Below are positions 8,269 through 17,112 of a DNA stretch of 40,858 nt, piece after piece (positions within the stretch are counted from its first letter, which is position 1; each line of letters starts with the position of its first letter). A program made the position numbers and the translations under genes. The DNA is from Pseudomonadota bacterium (GTDB lineage Bacteria > Pseudomonadota > Alphaproteobacteria > Rhizobiales > Rhizobiaceae). The stretch covers positions 1 through 40,858 of the forward strand of contig JAEWOP010000020.1 in assembly GCA_023399635.1 (NCBI GenBank), read 5' to 3'. The notes under the pieces are model-generated. The model searched no databases. It had not been told where the DNA came from and saw only the letters and a program-made list of their open reading frames with translations.

Positions 8269-9039
8269 TTGGCCGATGTCATCGCCAAACAATTTGACCT
8301 TGCCGGCAAGGGCGTGTTGATCACTGGCGGAGCGACCGGCATCGGTGCAGCGCTCACAAGAGCCTTTGCGGCGCAGGACGCCAAGGTCGCCTTCGTCGAT
8401 ATCGACGAGCAGTCGGGACATGCATTGGCGGAGGAGCTTTCCGCCTCGACAGCTCATCGCGTCACTTTCATCGAAGCAGACTTGAGAAGCGTTGAAGAGA
8501 CGCGCGCTGCGGTAGATGAAGGCGCGCGCGCTGTAGGAGCACTGTCCGTCCTAGTCAACAATGCTGCTTGGGACGATCGTCACGATGTCGAGGCAACAAC
8601 TGAAGAGTACTGGGATGAAAGCCAGGCCATAAATCTGAAGCAGGTGTTCTTTACCTCTCAGGCCGCATTGCCGCATTTGAAGCGCGCAGGCAGCGCTGCT
8701 ATCGTGAACTTCTCATCGATAGCCTATCTGCTCAACATGGGCGATCTTCCTTCTTACGCAGCGTCAAAGGCTGGAATCATAGGCCTCACCAAGAGCCTTG
8801 CGGGACGGCTCGGCAGCCAAGGCATCCGCGTGAACGCAATCCTGCCTGGCATGATCGTCACGGAGCGGCAGAAGCGCTTGTGGCTTACGGAAGAAGCCAT
8901 TGCCTCAACCGTTGATCGCCAGTGTCTGAAGCGGCCGTTGCAGGCGGAGGATCTTGTCGGCCCCTGCCTGTTCCTCGCATCAGCTGCTTCTGCCGGGATG
9001 ACCGCACAGACTATGATCATCGATGGAGGACTGCTGTGA
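8269..9039 (+). CDS. SDR-family dehydrogenase, probably aldose/sugar 1-dehydrogenase
   Basis: A 256-residue classical short-chain dehydrogenase with cofactor motif TGGATGIGAA near residue 19, NNAA at about 98, catalytic Ser in NFSSIAY, YAASK as the Tyr/Lys pair, and the C-terminal MIIDGG. An Asp (VDID) after beta-2 suggests NAD rather than NADP. Its place before dgoK and dgoA suggests it makes or oxidises the aldonate branch, like the galactose dehydrogenase of the De Ley-Doudoroff route; the substrate is inferred only. The TTG start is the only start that keeps the complete Rossmann fold; a stop lies 8 codons upstream and no strong Shine-Dalgarno is seen. The stop overlaps the GTG of dgoK. 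Confidence 0.85.
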   Translation: MADVIAKQFDLAGKGVLITGGATGIGAALTRAFAAQDAKVAFVDIDEQSGHALAEELSASTAHRVTFIEADLRSVEETRAAVDEGARAVGALSVLVNNAAWDDRHDVEATTEEYWDESQAINLKQVFFTSQAALPHLKRAGSAAIVNFSSIAYLLNMGDLPSYAASKAGIIGLTKSLAGRLGSQGIRVNAILPGMIVTERQKRLWLTEEAIASTVDRQCLKRPLQAEDLVGPCLFLASAASAGMTAQTMIIDGGLL

Positions 9040-9971
9040 ACAAACCTGCCTATGCCGCTGTTGACTGGGGTACAAGCAGCTTCCGTCTATGGCTCATGGC
9101 TGCCGATAACGCCGTTTTGGGTGAGCGCCGGAGCGGCGAAGGCATGACGACTGCTGCAAAGACGGGGTTCGCCGATGTCCTTGAAGCTCACCTCCACGCA
9201 CTTCAGGCACCACAAGACCTGCCGGTTATCGTTTGTGGCATGGCGGGTGCGCGCCAAGGCTGGGTTGAGGCAGGTTATGTCGACGTGCCGGCACCGCTGT
9301 CTGCCGTTCTAGCCAGCGCCACGACCGTACTCGGGATTGAGCGCCATGTTCACATCCTGCCGGGCTTGGCGCAGCGCGATCTTGATGCGCCAGATGTCAT
9401 GCGCGGAGAGGAAACGCAGCTTCTGGGCGCCCTGCAGCAGCACACCAGCGGCACCCGGCTTGTTTGCATGCCCGGCACGCATTCGAAGTGGGTCACGGTT
9501 GACGGCGGCACCGTGTCCGGCTTCAGAACCTTTATGACGGGCGAATTGTTCGACCTGCTTGCGACGCATTCGGTACTCACCCATTCGCTGAGCGAAGCGG
9601 CGTCTTTCGATGGTGAGCGACCAGCTTTCAGCGATGCCATCGCGGCCTCGTTCCGCTGGCCACACCGGGCCACCAGCCTGCTGTTTACTGTTCGCTCCGG
9701 TACCCTGCTGCACAACCTGTCGGCAACAGATGCGGCAGCGCGCCTTTCCGGCACGTTGATCGGGTTGGAGATCGCTGGCGCGGTCGCATCAGGTTCTGAT
9801 GGTCAAACAATTCGGCTCGTCGCCTCCGGCAAGCTGCGCAGCCTCTATGAAGCGGCCTTCTCAAGCCTTGACCTTCTCTTCGACACCATCGATGCGGACG
9901 AGGCAGTACGGCAGGGTCTTTCCGCCGCCGCACAAAAGATCCTGAATTTTTCAGCCGAGGAGCTACCATGA
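9036..9971 (+). CDS. dgoK: 2-dehydro-3-deoxygalactonokinase
   Basis: This kinase phosphorylates 2-keto-3-deoxygalactonate at C6, the step before aldol cleavage in galactonate degradation. The 311-residue product opens with the ASKHA phosphate motif AAVDWGTSSFRLWL and contains the DgoK signatures VCGMAGARQGW, RGEETQLLGAL, MPGTHSKWV and FMTGELFDLL. The GTG start at 9036 overlaps the preceding stop (GTGA) and has GGAGGA 5 nt upstream. A longer in-frame opening inside the preceding gene is not needed. The stop overlaps dgoA by ATGA. Confidence 0.93.
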   Translation: MNKPAYAAVDWGTSSFRLWLMAADNAVLGERRSGEGMTTAAKTGFADVLEAHLHALQAPQDLPVIVCGMAGARQGWVEAGYVDVPAPLSAVLASATTVLGIERHVHILPGLAQRDLDAPDVMRGEETQLLGALQQHTSGTRLVCMPGTHSKWVTVDGGTVSGFRTFMTGELFDLLATHSVLTHSLSEAASFDGERPAFSDAIAASFRWPHRATSLLFTVRSGTLLHNLSATDAAARLSGTLIGLEIAGAVASGSDGQTIRLVASGKLRSLYEAAFSSLDLLFDTIDADEAVRQGLSAAAQKILNFSAEELP

Positions 9972-10600
9972 CCCGCATCCCCTTCCCAGACATGCGTTAC
10001 CCCTTGGTCGCGATCTTGCGGGGGCTGCGACCGGAGGAAACGGCGGGTGTGGTCGGAGGCCTGATCGAGATTGGCTTTACCGCAATAGAAATCCCTCTGA
10101 ACTCACCGGAGCCCTTTGACTCGATCGAGATCGCATCAAGGATGGCACCGGACGATTGCCTGATCGGGGCAGGCACCGTCTTGACTGTAGAAGACGTCAA
10201 ACGACTGGCATCCGCTGGTGGGAAGCTGATGGTAAGCCCCAATATCGAGCCAGAGGTGATCAAGGCGGCGGCGGCACAAGGAATGGTCACTCTCCCAGGC
10301 GTCTTCACACCGACCGAGGCGCTGGCCGCCGCGCGAGCGGGGGCGACAGGCCTTAAGTTTTTCCCCGCAAACGTTCTCGGCCCGTCCGGAATCACAGCCA
10401 TTCGTGCAGTGCTGCCCAAGGACCTGATGATCGCTGCCGTGGGCGGCGTTTCCGAGGCTAATTTCGCTGACTATACGAAAGCTGGCATTACCGCCTTCGG
10501 CCTTGGCTCAAGCCTCTACAAGCCGGGCATGACCGCCTCTGAAGTCGTGGATCGTGGTCATAAGACCTTGGCTGCCTATGACGCTGCGCTGAACCGCTAG
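9968..10600 (+). CDS. dgoA: 2-dehydro-3-deoxy-6-phosphogalactonate aldolase
   Basis: This class I aldolase of the KDPG/KDPGal family splits 2-keto-3-deoxy-6-phosphogalactonate into pyruvate and glyceraldehyde 3-phosphate. The 210-residue TIM-barrel protein has the family motifs LVAILRGLRPEE, AIEIPLNSP with the catalytic Glu, IGAGTV, and the Schiff-base lysine K130 in GLKFFPAN, then AVGGVSEAN for phosphate binding. Its length is normal. It overlaps dgoK by 4 nt. A 125-bp gap follows before the dehydratase gene. Confidence 0.94.
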   Translation: MTRIPFPDMRYPLVAILRGLRPEETAGVVGGLIEIGFTAIEIPLNSPEPFDSIEIASRMAPDDCLIGAGTVLTVEDVKRLASAGGKLMVSPNIEPEVIKAAAAQGMVTLPGVFTPTEALAAARAGATGLKFFPANVLGPSGITAIRAVLPKDLMIAAVGGVSEANFADYTKAGITAFGLGSSLYKPGMTASEVVDRGHKTLAAYDAALNR

Positions 10601-10642
10601 CAACTCTTCCGAGACTTGCGCCTCTGGTCGGGCTTGCCGAGG

Positions 10643-10653
10643 ATCAGACAACC
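10643..10653 (+). promoter_or_regulatory. Possible half-site of the GntR operator before the enolase-superfamily gene
   Basis: The 11-mer ATCAGACAACC here is identical to the core of the operator candidate at 19524-19543. The outer part of the 20-bp site is not conserved, so this would be at best a half-site. It lies 72 nt before the dehydratase start. Confidence 0.25.
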
Positions 10654-10725
10654 GCCGCTGCACGGATGACCAACCTTTCGACGCCAGCTTTCAGGCGCCC
10701 CTGATCTGATGACAGAGGATCACAA

Positions 10726-11928
10726 ATGAAAATTACGAAGCTTGAAACCGTCCGCATTGCGGAACGCTCGAACCTTCTTTGGGTCCTGGTCCATACGGAC
10801 GAAGGGATCACCGGCCTTGGCGAAACCTTTTTCGGCGCAGAGACGGTCGAAAGTTACATTCATGAATATGTCGCACCGCGTGTCATCGGGCGCGACCCGC
10901 TGCAGATAGACCTGCTGGCGAGCGACCTCGTTGGCTATATCGGGTTCCGCTCTTCCGGAGCAGAGGTCCGTGGCAATTCAGCCTTCGACATAGCTCTCTG
11001 GGACATCTTTGGGAAAGCCACGAACCAGCCAATCGCTCAGCTTCTCGGCGGCTTTACGCGCAAGGAGATCCGCACCTACAACACCTGTGCAGGCACCGAA
11101 TACATCAAGAAGAATAGCGGTCAGACCACTGCCAACTACGGTCTGACAGGCGGCACCGCATATGATGACCTGAACGGCTTCCTGCATCGCGCCGATGAAC
11201 TGGCAGAATCGCTCTTGGCTGACGGCATCACGGCAATGAAGATCTGGCCCTTCGACGCTGCGGCAGAGAAGACCCGCGGCCAGTATATTTCGATGCCGGA
11301 TCTCAAGTTCGCGCTGGAGCCTTTCGAGAAGATACGCAAGGCGGTCGGTGACAAGATCGACATCATGGTGGAGTTCCACTCCATGTGGCAACTGCTGCCG
11401 GCGATGCAGATCGCAAAAGCCCTCAAGCCTTACAATACGTTCTGGCACGAAGATCCGATCAAGATGGACAGCCTGTCGAGCCTGAAGCGGTATGCGGAAT
11501 GCTCACCTGCTCCGATCTGTGCCTCCGAGACGCTGGCAACCCGCTGGGGCTTCCGCGATTATCTGGAAACTGGAGCCGCCGGTATCGTCATGCTCGACAT
11601 CTCCTGGTGTGGCGGGCTGTCGGAAGCCCGCAAGATTGCCTCGATGGCCGAGGCCTGGCACCTTCCCGTAGCGCCACATGACTGCACCGGCCCTGTCGTC
11701 CTGTGTGCCTCCACCCATCTTTCGTTGAACGCGCCCAATGCACTGGTTCAGGAAAGCGTTCGGGCCTTCTACAACACCTGGTACCGCGACCTCGTGACCG
11801 CACTGCCCGAGGTGAAGAACGGAATGATTACCGTTCCGCCCGGTCCAGGGCTTGGCATGGAACTTCATCCGGATCTAGAACGGAATTTCACCGTCAGCCG
11901 GCGATTCTCCGACATCGCTGACTTGTGA
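10726..11928 (+). CDS. Mandelate racemase/muconate lactonizing (enolase superfamily) acid-sugar dehydratase
   Basis: A 400-residue enolase-superfamily enzyme, probably a sugar-acid dehydratase supplying a 2-keto-3-deoxy acid to the neighbouring kinase and aldolase. The N-terminal capping domain ends with SAFDIALWDIFGKATNQP. In the barrel, AMKIWPFD (K172, W174) replaces the common KxK. Metal ligands are E216 (VEFH), E242 (HEDPI) and E268 (ASETL), and a His-Asp dyad is visible as D291 (MLDIS) and H318 (APHDC). The His218 next to the first ligand resembles the D-galactonate/mannonate dehydratase arrangement. AGAGGATCACAA precedes the ATG. The exact substrate (galactonate, another hexonate, galactarate) cannot be read from sequence. 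The DMT permease begins 24 nt downstream. Confidence 0.87.
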   Translation: MKITKLETVRIAERSNLLWVLVHTDEGITGLGETFFGAETVESYIHEYVAPRVIGRDPLQIDLLASDLVGYIGFRSSGAEVRGNSAFDIALWDIFGKATNQPIAQLLGGFTRKEIRTYNTCAGTEYIKKNSGQTTANYGLTGGTAYDDLNGFLHRADELAESLLADGITAMKIWPFDAAAEKTRGQYISMPDLKFALEPFEKIRKAVGDKIDIMVEFHSMWQLLPAMQIAKALKPYNTFWHEDPIKMDSLSSLKRYAECSPAPICASETLATRWGFRDYLETGAAGIVMLDISWCGGLSEARKIASMAEAWHLPVAPHDCTGPVVLCASTHLSLNAPNALVQESVRAFYNTWYRDLVTALPEVKNGMITVPPGPGLGMELHPDLERNFTVSRRFSDIADL

Positions 11929-11952
11929 TGGTTCAACTTCTTGGAGGACTAA

Positions 11953-12873
11953 TTGTCTAGGATCACATCGACCGCGGCCGGTTTGCGAACATCGGCTGCC
12001 GCGGGCCCACTCGTCATGCTGCTTGGCATGCTTCTTTTTGCTCTGAATGACGCCATGGGCAAATGGCTGGTGTCCTCCTACGGCCTGGGCCAGGTCATCC
12101 TGATCCGCAGCGTGGCGGCACTTATCATCCTGTCCCCGCTCCTTTGGAAGGCTGGCATCGAGCCGATCATCCGGGCCGAGCGCAAGGGCATGCAATTGGC
12201 TCGCGTGCTCTTCTCGACGGGTGAAGTCTTCTGCTTCTACTATGCGGTCATGTATCTCCCGCTTGCCGACGTCATGACCTTCTGGCTCGCAGCACCCATC
12301 TACGTCGCAGCGCTATCTCCGCTGCTGTTGGGGGAACGCGTTGGCTGGCGGCGCTGGACCGCGATCGCGATCGGTTTTGTTGGCGTCATCATTGCGCTTG
12401 AACCGTCGAGTGCCATGTTCACTCTGCCGGCAATCATCTCGATCATCGGCAGCGGGGCCTTCGCTTTCATGATGATCTCCGGCCGCTTCCTGCGCGGCAC
12501 GCCAGATACAACGCTGGTTCTTTTCCAGACCGGCGCGGCTGGCATCGCAGGGCTGATTTTTGCCCCCTTCGACTGGTCACCGATCCAGTCACAGACGGAT
12601 CTTTTTCTGCTTGGCCTGCTGGGCGTCGTGGCGATGTCTGCGCACATGCTCGTCAACCGGGCGCTGAAAATGTCGGACGCAGCGACCGTCGCGCCCCTGC
12701 AGTACACGCTGCTCCTTTATGCGGTGATCTTCGGCTGGATGTTCTTCGGCGACCTGCCACGGGCAAGCATGATGGTGGGTGCCGCTCTCATCGTCGCCTC
12801 CGGCCTGTTCATCTTCATCCGCGAGCAGATGCTGAAAAGGCGGGCTGAGCCGGAGCCTCTGGAAATCGCCTGA
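11953..12873 (+). CDS. DMT superfamily (EamA) permease
   Basis: The 306-residue inner-membrane protein has about ten hydrophobic helices in two EamA repeats. The first repeat begins at VMLLGMLLFALNDAMGKWL and the second around ITLPAIISIIGSG. The charged tail REQMLKRRAEPEP is cytoplasmic. The start is TTG at 11953 with GGAGG 5 nt upstream, better placed than any later ATG. Being last in the SDR-dgoK-dgoA-dehydratase row, it probably moves a related sugar acid or product across the membrane. A terminator follows 31 nt after the stop. Confidence 0.85.
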   Translation: MSRITSTAAGLRTSAAAGPLVMLLGMLLFALNDAMGKWLVSSYGLGQVILIRSVAALIILSPLLWKAGIEPIIRAERKGMQLARVLFSTGEVFCFYYAVMYLPLADVMTFWLAAPIYVAALSPLLLGERVGWRRWTAIAIGFVGVIIALEPSSAMFTLPAIISIIGSGAFAFMMISGRFLRGTPDTTLVLFQTGAAGIAGLIFAPFDWSPIQSQTDLFLLGLLGVVAMSAHMLVNRALKMSDAATVAPLQYTLLLYAVIFGWMFFGDLPRASMMVGAALIVASGLFIFIREQMLKRRAEPEPLEIA

Positions 12874-12904
12874 CTCAAGCTCCCGGCAGGAGCATGCTTA
12901 GGGA

Positions 12905-12927
12905 AGCCGTCCGCAAGGGCGGCTTTT
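12905..12927 (+). terminator. Rho-independent terminator after the DMT permease gene
   Basis: AGCCGTCC-GCAA-GGGCGGCT forms an 8-bp stem (one G-T pair) with a GNRA-like tetraloop followed by TTTT. It closes the plus-strand galactonate-type operon. Confidence 0.8.
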
Positions 12928-12974
12928 CGGCTTTCTAAAGCAACGTACCGAAGTGCCTCCGCTGATCCACGCAC

Positions 12975-13004
12975 TAAAAAACCCACAGCCCGGAGGCTGT
13001 GGGT
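12975..13004 (-). terminator. Rho-independent terminator after dctP
   Basis: A perfect 10-bp stem (ACCCACAGCC / GGCTGTGGGT) with a 4-nt loop. Read on the minus strand it is followed by a run of T, so it ends the FAH-TRAP transcript. Confidence 0.88.
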
Positions 13005-13045
13005 TCGAGATGAGGACCGCAGCTTGTGCGGCCTCCTGATCCAGC

Positions 13046-14050
13046 TTACTTGCGGATCTCTTCCAGCTTGGCGAGAATGCCGTCAACGACGTCTGCACCG
13101 ATCGTCGCCTTATGCTTCTCGTAGACCACCATGGACTTCTCGCGGATACGAGCCTGCTCTTCGGCAGACAGGACGTTCACTTCGAGACCAGCTTCCTTGA
13201 TCTTCTCCAGGGACTTCTTGTTGAGTTCCTGGATGACCTTGCGCTCTTCATCGCGGCCGACCGTCGCGCATTCGCGAAGGGCTGCCTGCTCTTCCGGCGT
13301 GTAGGTATCGAAGATCGCCTTGGAGAAGAGGAAGAGGAACGGCGTGTAGGCGTGGTTCGTCTCGGTGACGTAGTTCTGCACTTCGTAGAACTTGGACGTG
13401 TCGATCGTCACATAAGGGTTTTCCTGCGCGTCGATCGCCTTGGTTTCCAACGCCGAGAACACTTCGCCGAAAGCCATCGGCGTGGCGTTGGCGCCGAGGT
13501 TCTGGAAGGTGTCGAGGAAGATGTCGTTCTGCATCACGCGAACCTTCAGGCCTTCGAAGTCTTCCCACTTCGTGATCGGGCGCTGCGAGTTCGAGAGATT
13601 GCGGAAGCCGTTTTCCCAGTAGCCGAGGTTCACAAGGCCCGCTTCTTCCAGCTTCTGGCTCATCATGTCGCCGAATTCGCCGTCGAGGACCTGGTAGGCT
13701 TCCTCTGGGCTTGCGAAGAGGAAGGGCAGGTCGAAGACGCCGAGAGCCGGGATGATGCCAACCAGCGGCGAGGAAGAGGTCACGACCGCTTCCTGCACGC
13801 CAGAACGCAGAGCCTGGGTTGCCTGGAGGTCACCGCCGAGAGCGCCGCCCCAGAATGCAGTCAGCTTCAGCTTGCCGCCCGACTTGTCGTCGAGGCAGGC
13901 CTGCATGGCCTTGATGCCGTTGCCAACCGGATGGTCTTCGTTGATGCCGTTCGACACTCGGATGTTGCGGTCGTTGAACTCAGCGAAAGCCGGTGCAGCA
14001 GCCGAAAGACCGAATGCGATAGCAGTGGTGGCTAGAAGAAGTTTCCTCAT
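13046..14050 (-). CDS. dctP: TRAP transporter substrate-binding protein (DctP family)
   Basis: The periplasmic binding protein of a tripartite ATP-independent transporter, 334 residues. A clear signal peptide (MRKLLLATTAIAFGLSAAAPAFA, cleavage before EF) precedes the DctP fold, with family motifs FFGGALGGD-like (TAFWGGALGGDLQATQALRS), FDLPFLF, the carboxylate-binding Arg region FEGLKVRVMQND and AIDAQENPY. Such proteins bind organic or sugar acids, and the surrounding genes suggest an aldonate or uronate ligand. The ATG at 14050 has GGAGGATATT upstream; a longer frame to 14101 would bury the signal peptide. It is the last gene of the FAH-dctQ-dctM-dctP operon and is followed by a strong terminator. 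Confidence 0.93.
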   Translation of the reverse strand: MRKLLLATTAIAFGLSAAAPAFAEFNDRNIRVSNGINEDHPVGNGIKAMQACLDDKSGGKLKLTAFWGGALGGDLQATQALRSGVQEAVVTSSSPLVGIIPALGVFDLPFLFASPEEAYQVLDGEFGDMMSQKLEEAGLVNLGYWENGFRNLSNSQRPITKWEDFEGLKVRVMQNDIFLDTFQNLGANATPMAFGEVFSALETKAIDAQENPYVTIDTSKFYEVQNYVTETNHAYTPFLFLFSKAIFDTYTPEEQAALRECATVGRDEERKVIQELNKKSLEKIKEAGLEVNVLSAEEQARIREKSMVVYEKHKATIGADVVDGILAKLEEIRK

Positions 14051-14088
14051 AATATCCTCCCTTGGATAGGTTTGTGAGGGGTTGCGGA

Positions 14089-15365
14089 TCAGTAGAGCCA
14101 ACGTGCGGGCACGAGGACAATGTCGGGGAACAGGACGAGCAGGAAAAGCACCAGGACCTGCGTGACCAGGAACGGCCAGACGCCGACGGTCACCTTCCCC
14201 AGCGGGACCCTGCCGACACCACTAACGACGTTCAGAACGACGCCGACAGGCGGTGTAAGCAGGCCGATGCAGGTGTTCATGATGAACAGGACACCGAAGT
14301 AAACCGGATCGATGCCAGCCTGCTTGATGATCGGCATCAGCACGGGCGTCAGGATCAGGATGGTGGGTGTCAGGTCGAGAGCAGTACCGACGACCAGAAC
14401 AACCAGCATGATCACGAACATCAGCAACATCGGCCGATCGATAAGCGGCTCGATGAAGCCGGTGATCTCAGCAGGGATGTTGGCGGCCGTGATCAGCCAG
14501 GACGATACCAGTGCGGCGCAGACCAGGAACATGATCACAGCCGTCGTCTTTGCAGCCTGGAGAATGACCCGCGGAAGTTCTGACGGCTTCAACTCCCGAT
14601 AAATCACCATGCCAACGAAGAGAGCATAAGCTGCCGCAACCACTGCCGCTTCGGTCGGGGTGACAACACCCATCTTGATGCCGCCGAGAATGATGACGGG
14701 CATTCCAAGAGCCCACAGCGCACGTGCCGTTGCACGCAGCCGCTCTTTCCCAGGCGCGCGAGGAAGTGCCCTACCTTGTCCTTGCGGACGACGATCAGCC
14801 ACGTGATGACGAGAGAAATGCCCATCAGAAGGCCAGGCACGATCCCGGCCATGAAGAGCTGGGTGATCGAAACGTTGGCAGCGACACCGAAGACGATGAA
14901 CGCCATCGAAGGCGGGATAACCGGGGCAATCACGCCACCCGCGGCGATCAGACCTGCGGAGCGAGGCACATTGTAGCCTGCCTTCGCCATCATCGGTATG
15001 AGGATCGCAGCAAGCGCGGCGGTATCAGCGGCAGCCGAGCCGGAGATACTGGCCATGATGACCGCAGCCATGATGGCGACGATACCCAGGCCGCCCCGGA
15101 TGTGACCGACGCAGGCGATGGCAAAGTCGATGATGCGGCGCGACAAGCCGCCGGCGTTCATCAGTTCTCCTGCCAGAATGAAGAACGGAATTGCCAGCAA
15201 CGTGAAAGTGTCAGCACCGGCGATCATGTTCTGGGCGATGATCTGGGTGTTGAACATGCCCATGTACCACATGAGCATGACGCCGCAGAACATCAGGGAG
15301 AAGGCAACCGGCACCCCGATCGCCATGGCTCCGAGGAGCGAGACAATGAAGACGACAAGAGTCAT
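14089..15365 (-). pseudogene. dctM: TRAP transporter large permease (DctM), interrupted by a one-base frameshift
   Basis: The large membrane subunit of the transporter, split between two frames. Bases 15365 to about 14773 encode the N-terminal half (MTLVVFIVSLLGAMAIGVP..., ...PPSMAFIVFGVAANVSIT..., LIVVRKDKV). From about 14772 the family sequence continues in another frame (RALPRAPGKERLRATARALW..., then GIKMGVVTPTEAAVVAAAYA and TCIGLLTPPVG) to the stop at 14089. Inserting one base after DKV restores a product of about 425 residues, the normal DctM length. The unshifted frame reads nonsense (GHFLARLGKSGCVQ) and stops at 14604. The start overlaps the dctQ stop as TAATG. Either a true inactivating mutation or a sequencing error. 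Confidence 0.88.
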
Positions 15366-15898
15366 TAAGTGCGCTCCGCCAGATGCTCGAGGCCCATGTT
15401 TTCACCAGCGAAAGCGGCGATTTCTTCCTCTGTGATGCGACCCGTGAGCAGTCGGAAGAGACGCTCGAGGGCGATGAGGACCACGCCCGCTCCGGTGAAG
15501 AACCCGACACCATAAACCCAGATCATCGGGAGCTTTGTGACGGGAGCTACCATGCTGGCGTTGATGGGAGCCTGCTTCCAGGTACCCCAGAAGAAGATCG
15601 CGGACACGGCGATGATGATGATGTTAGAGAGGATCATGCAGAATATGCGGCCCTTGCGACCGAACATCATGACCAGTGTTTCAACCCCTACATGCGCGTG
15701 CTCTCGGAAAGCCACGACAGCGCCGATGAAGGTGACCCACACAAAGAAGTAGCGAGACATCTCATCCGAAACATTCAGGCCCGAGTTGAACCCGTAACGA
15801 AGCACCACGTTGAGGAACACCATGATGGCCATGCCGGCAAGCAGCAGGATCAATAGAACCTCTAGGAATTTATAGAAAAGATCGACTGCCCTTTGCAT
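15365..15898 (-). CDS. dctQ: TRAP transporter small permease (DctQ)
   Basis: The 177-residue small membrane subunit has four hydrophobic helices (about residues 12-38, 50-68, 92-112 and 133-156) and the DctQ signature NVVLRYGFNSGLNVSDEMSRY then TFIGAVVAFREHAHVGV. It partners DctM and DctP. The ATG at 15898 follows GGGAGAAACACG; the longer frame to 15973 runs back into the FAH gene. The stop shares one base with the dctM start, and the FAH gene ends 17 nt upstream. Confidence 0.92.
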   Translation of the reverse strand: MQRAVDLFYKFLEVLLILLLAGMAIMVFLNVVLRYGFNSGLNVSDEMSRYFFVWVTFIGAVVAFREHAHVGVETLVMMFGRKGRIFCMILSNIIIIAVSAIFFWGTWKQAPINASMVAPVTKLPMIWVYGVGFFTGAGVVLIALERLFRLLTGRITEEEIAAFAGENMGLEHLAERT

Positions 15899-15915
15899 CG
15901 TGTTTCTCCCGCTGG

Positions 15916-17076
15916 TTACAAGAGCCCGCGCTGGGCAAGGTTCTTCATCAACGCCCCGAGACCGAAATCCCAATTCGGGCAGCAGTCGCTGGTTTCGACC
16001 CAGTTTATAAGCCGCCCGAGCCGCGGCGTCGATATTTCAACACGATCGCCAACTTCGTGCGTGAAGCCCAGGCCTGCGCCGCGTCGATCCTTCACTGGCG
16101 CGAACATCGTGCCAAGAAAGAAGACAACGCCGTCAGGATACTGGTGATTGTCGTTCAGCAACTGTGAGACCAGATCCTCGGGCGTGCGGCTGATCGCAGC
16201 AAGAGGGCTGAGGCCTGTCATCGTGAAGCCGTCACGGCCCTCCACGGCCAAGGCGACTTCCGCCTTCTTGACGTCCTCAAGGGTAAAGCCACCATCGAAC
16301 AAACGGATGAAAGGTCCGATCGAGCAGGAGGCGTTATTGTCTTTGGCCTTGCTCAGCAGCAAGGCGGACCGGCCTTCGAAATCTCTAAGGTTTACGTCGT
16401 TGCCAAGAGTGGCTCCGACGATCCTTCCGGTGGAGGTTACCGCCAGCACGACTTCCGGCTCCGGGTTATTCCAATCCGACTTCGGATGGATGCCGACCAA
16501 CGCACCGCAGCCCACGGACGACATTGGCTGTGCCTTGGTAAAGATTTCCGCGTCGGGGCCGATGCCGACCTCCAGGTACTGCGACCAGAGGCCAAGCTCC
16601 TGCAGCAGCTTTTTGACGTCGGCAGCCTTCTCGGAACCCGCGACCAGACCTTTGAGGTTGTCACCAAGAACCGGCGCCAGGCGGCTGCGGATCTCCTGCG
16701 CGCGCAGAGGATCGCCTTTCGCCTGCTCCTCGATCACACGCTCCAGCATGCTGTCGGCGAAAGTAACACCTGCGGCCTTGACGGCCTGCAGATCGGCAGG
16801 AGCCAGAAGCTGGCCGGCCGTGCCATTGAGGAAATCGTCTAGCTTACCGAGGTCAGCGAACTGGCTGGCATCTTCAAGACGCGAGGTGAGGTCGGTGATT
16901 TCCAAGAGTCCGGACAGAGTCGGCGAAAGGGACGACAGGTCCAACAGCCGCTCGTCCTTGAGCAGAACCGGGCACGGGCCACCAGCCTTCTTGGACCAAA
17001 CCCGACCGACCAGAACTGCCTCGTTCACGTCTTGCGGCAGAATGACCTGCGCGCTCAACACCTTCTCAGAATTCAC
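15916..17076 (-). CDS. Fumarylacetoacetate hydrolase (FAH) family enzyme, sugar-acid pathway
   Basis: A 386-residue FAH-superfamily protein. Metal-binding features are visible: SDWNNPEPEVVLAV (the E-x-E pair) and TLGNDVNLRDFEGR. The N-terminal part (LVGRVWSKKAGGPCPVLLKD) matches the longer FAH type found with IlvD/Edd pentonate dehydratases. Known members are either 2-keto-3-deoxypentonate dehydratases (XylX-like, giving 2-ketoglutarate semialdehyde) or hydrolases of 2,4-diketo-3-deoxy acids (giving pyruvate plus glycolate). Sequence alone does not separate them. No semialdehyde dehydrogenase is nearby, which favours the hydrolase reading slightly. GTG start with GGGGAGAAG upstream. First gene of the TRAP operon, with a probable GntR operator 37 nt before it. 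Confidence 0.82.
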   Translation of the reverse strand: MNSEKVLSAQVILPQDVNEAVLVGRVWSKKAGGPCPVLLKDERLLDLSSLSPTLSGLLEITDLTSRLEDASQFADLGKLDDFLNGTAGQLLAPADLQAVKAAGVTFADSMLERVIEEQAKGDPLRAQEIRSRLAPVLGDNLKGLVAGSEKAADVKKLLQELGLWSQYLEVGIGPDAEIFTKAQPMSSVGCGALVGIHPKSDWNNPEPEVVLAVTSTGRIVGATLGNDVNLRDFEGRSALLLSKAKDNNASCSIGPFIRLFDGGFTLEDVKKAEVALAVEGRDGFTMTGLSPLAAISRTPEDLVSQLLNDNHQYPDGVVFFLGTMFAPVKDRRGAGLGFTHEVGDRVEISTPRLGRLINWVETSDCCPNWDFGLGALMKNLAQRGLL

Positions 17077-17112
17077 TAATCTTCTCCCCAGCAGGCGATA
17101 TAATCGCCCTGA

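Noticed and set aside
13112..14035. 307-codon frame opposite dctP, and similar long frames opposite dctM, the FAH gene and the denD/garR-like genes
   Set aside because: All lie antisense to recognised genes with family motifs; their proteins are Arg/Asp/His-rich without recognisable folds.
14089..14802. C-terminal half of dctM as a separate gene
   Set aside because: It begins in mid-family sequence with no ribosome binding site and continues exactly where the first frame loses homology; a frameshift explains it better.
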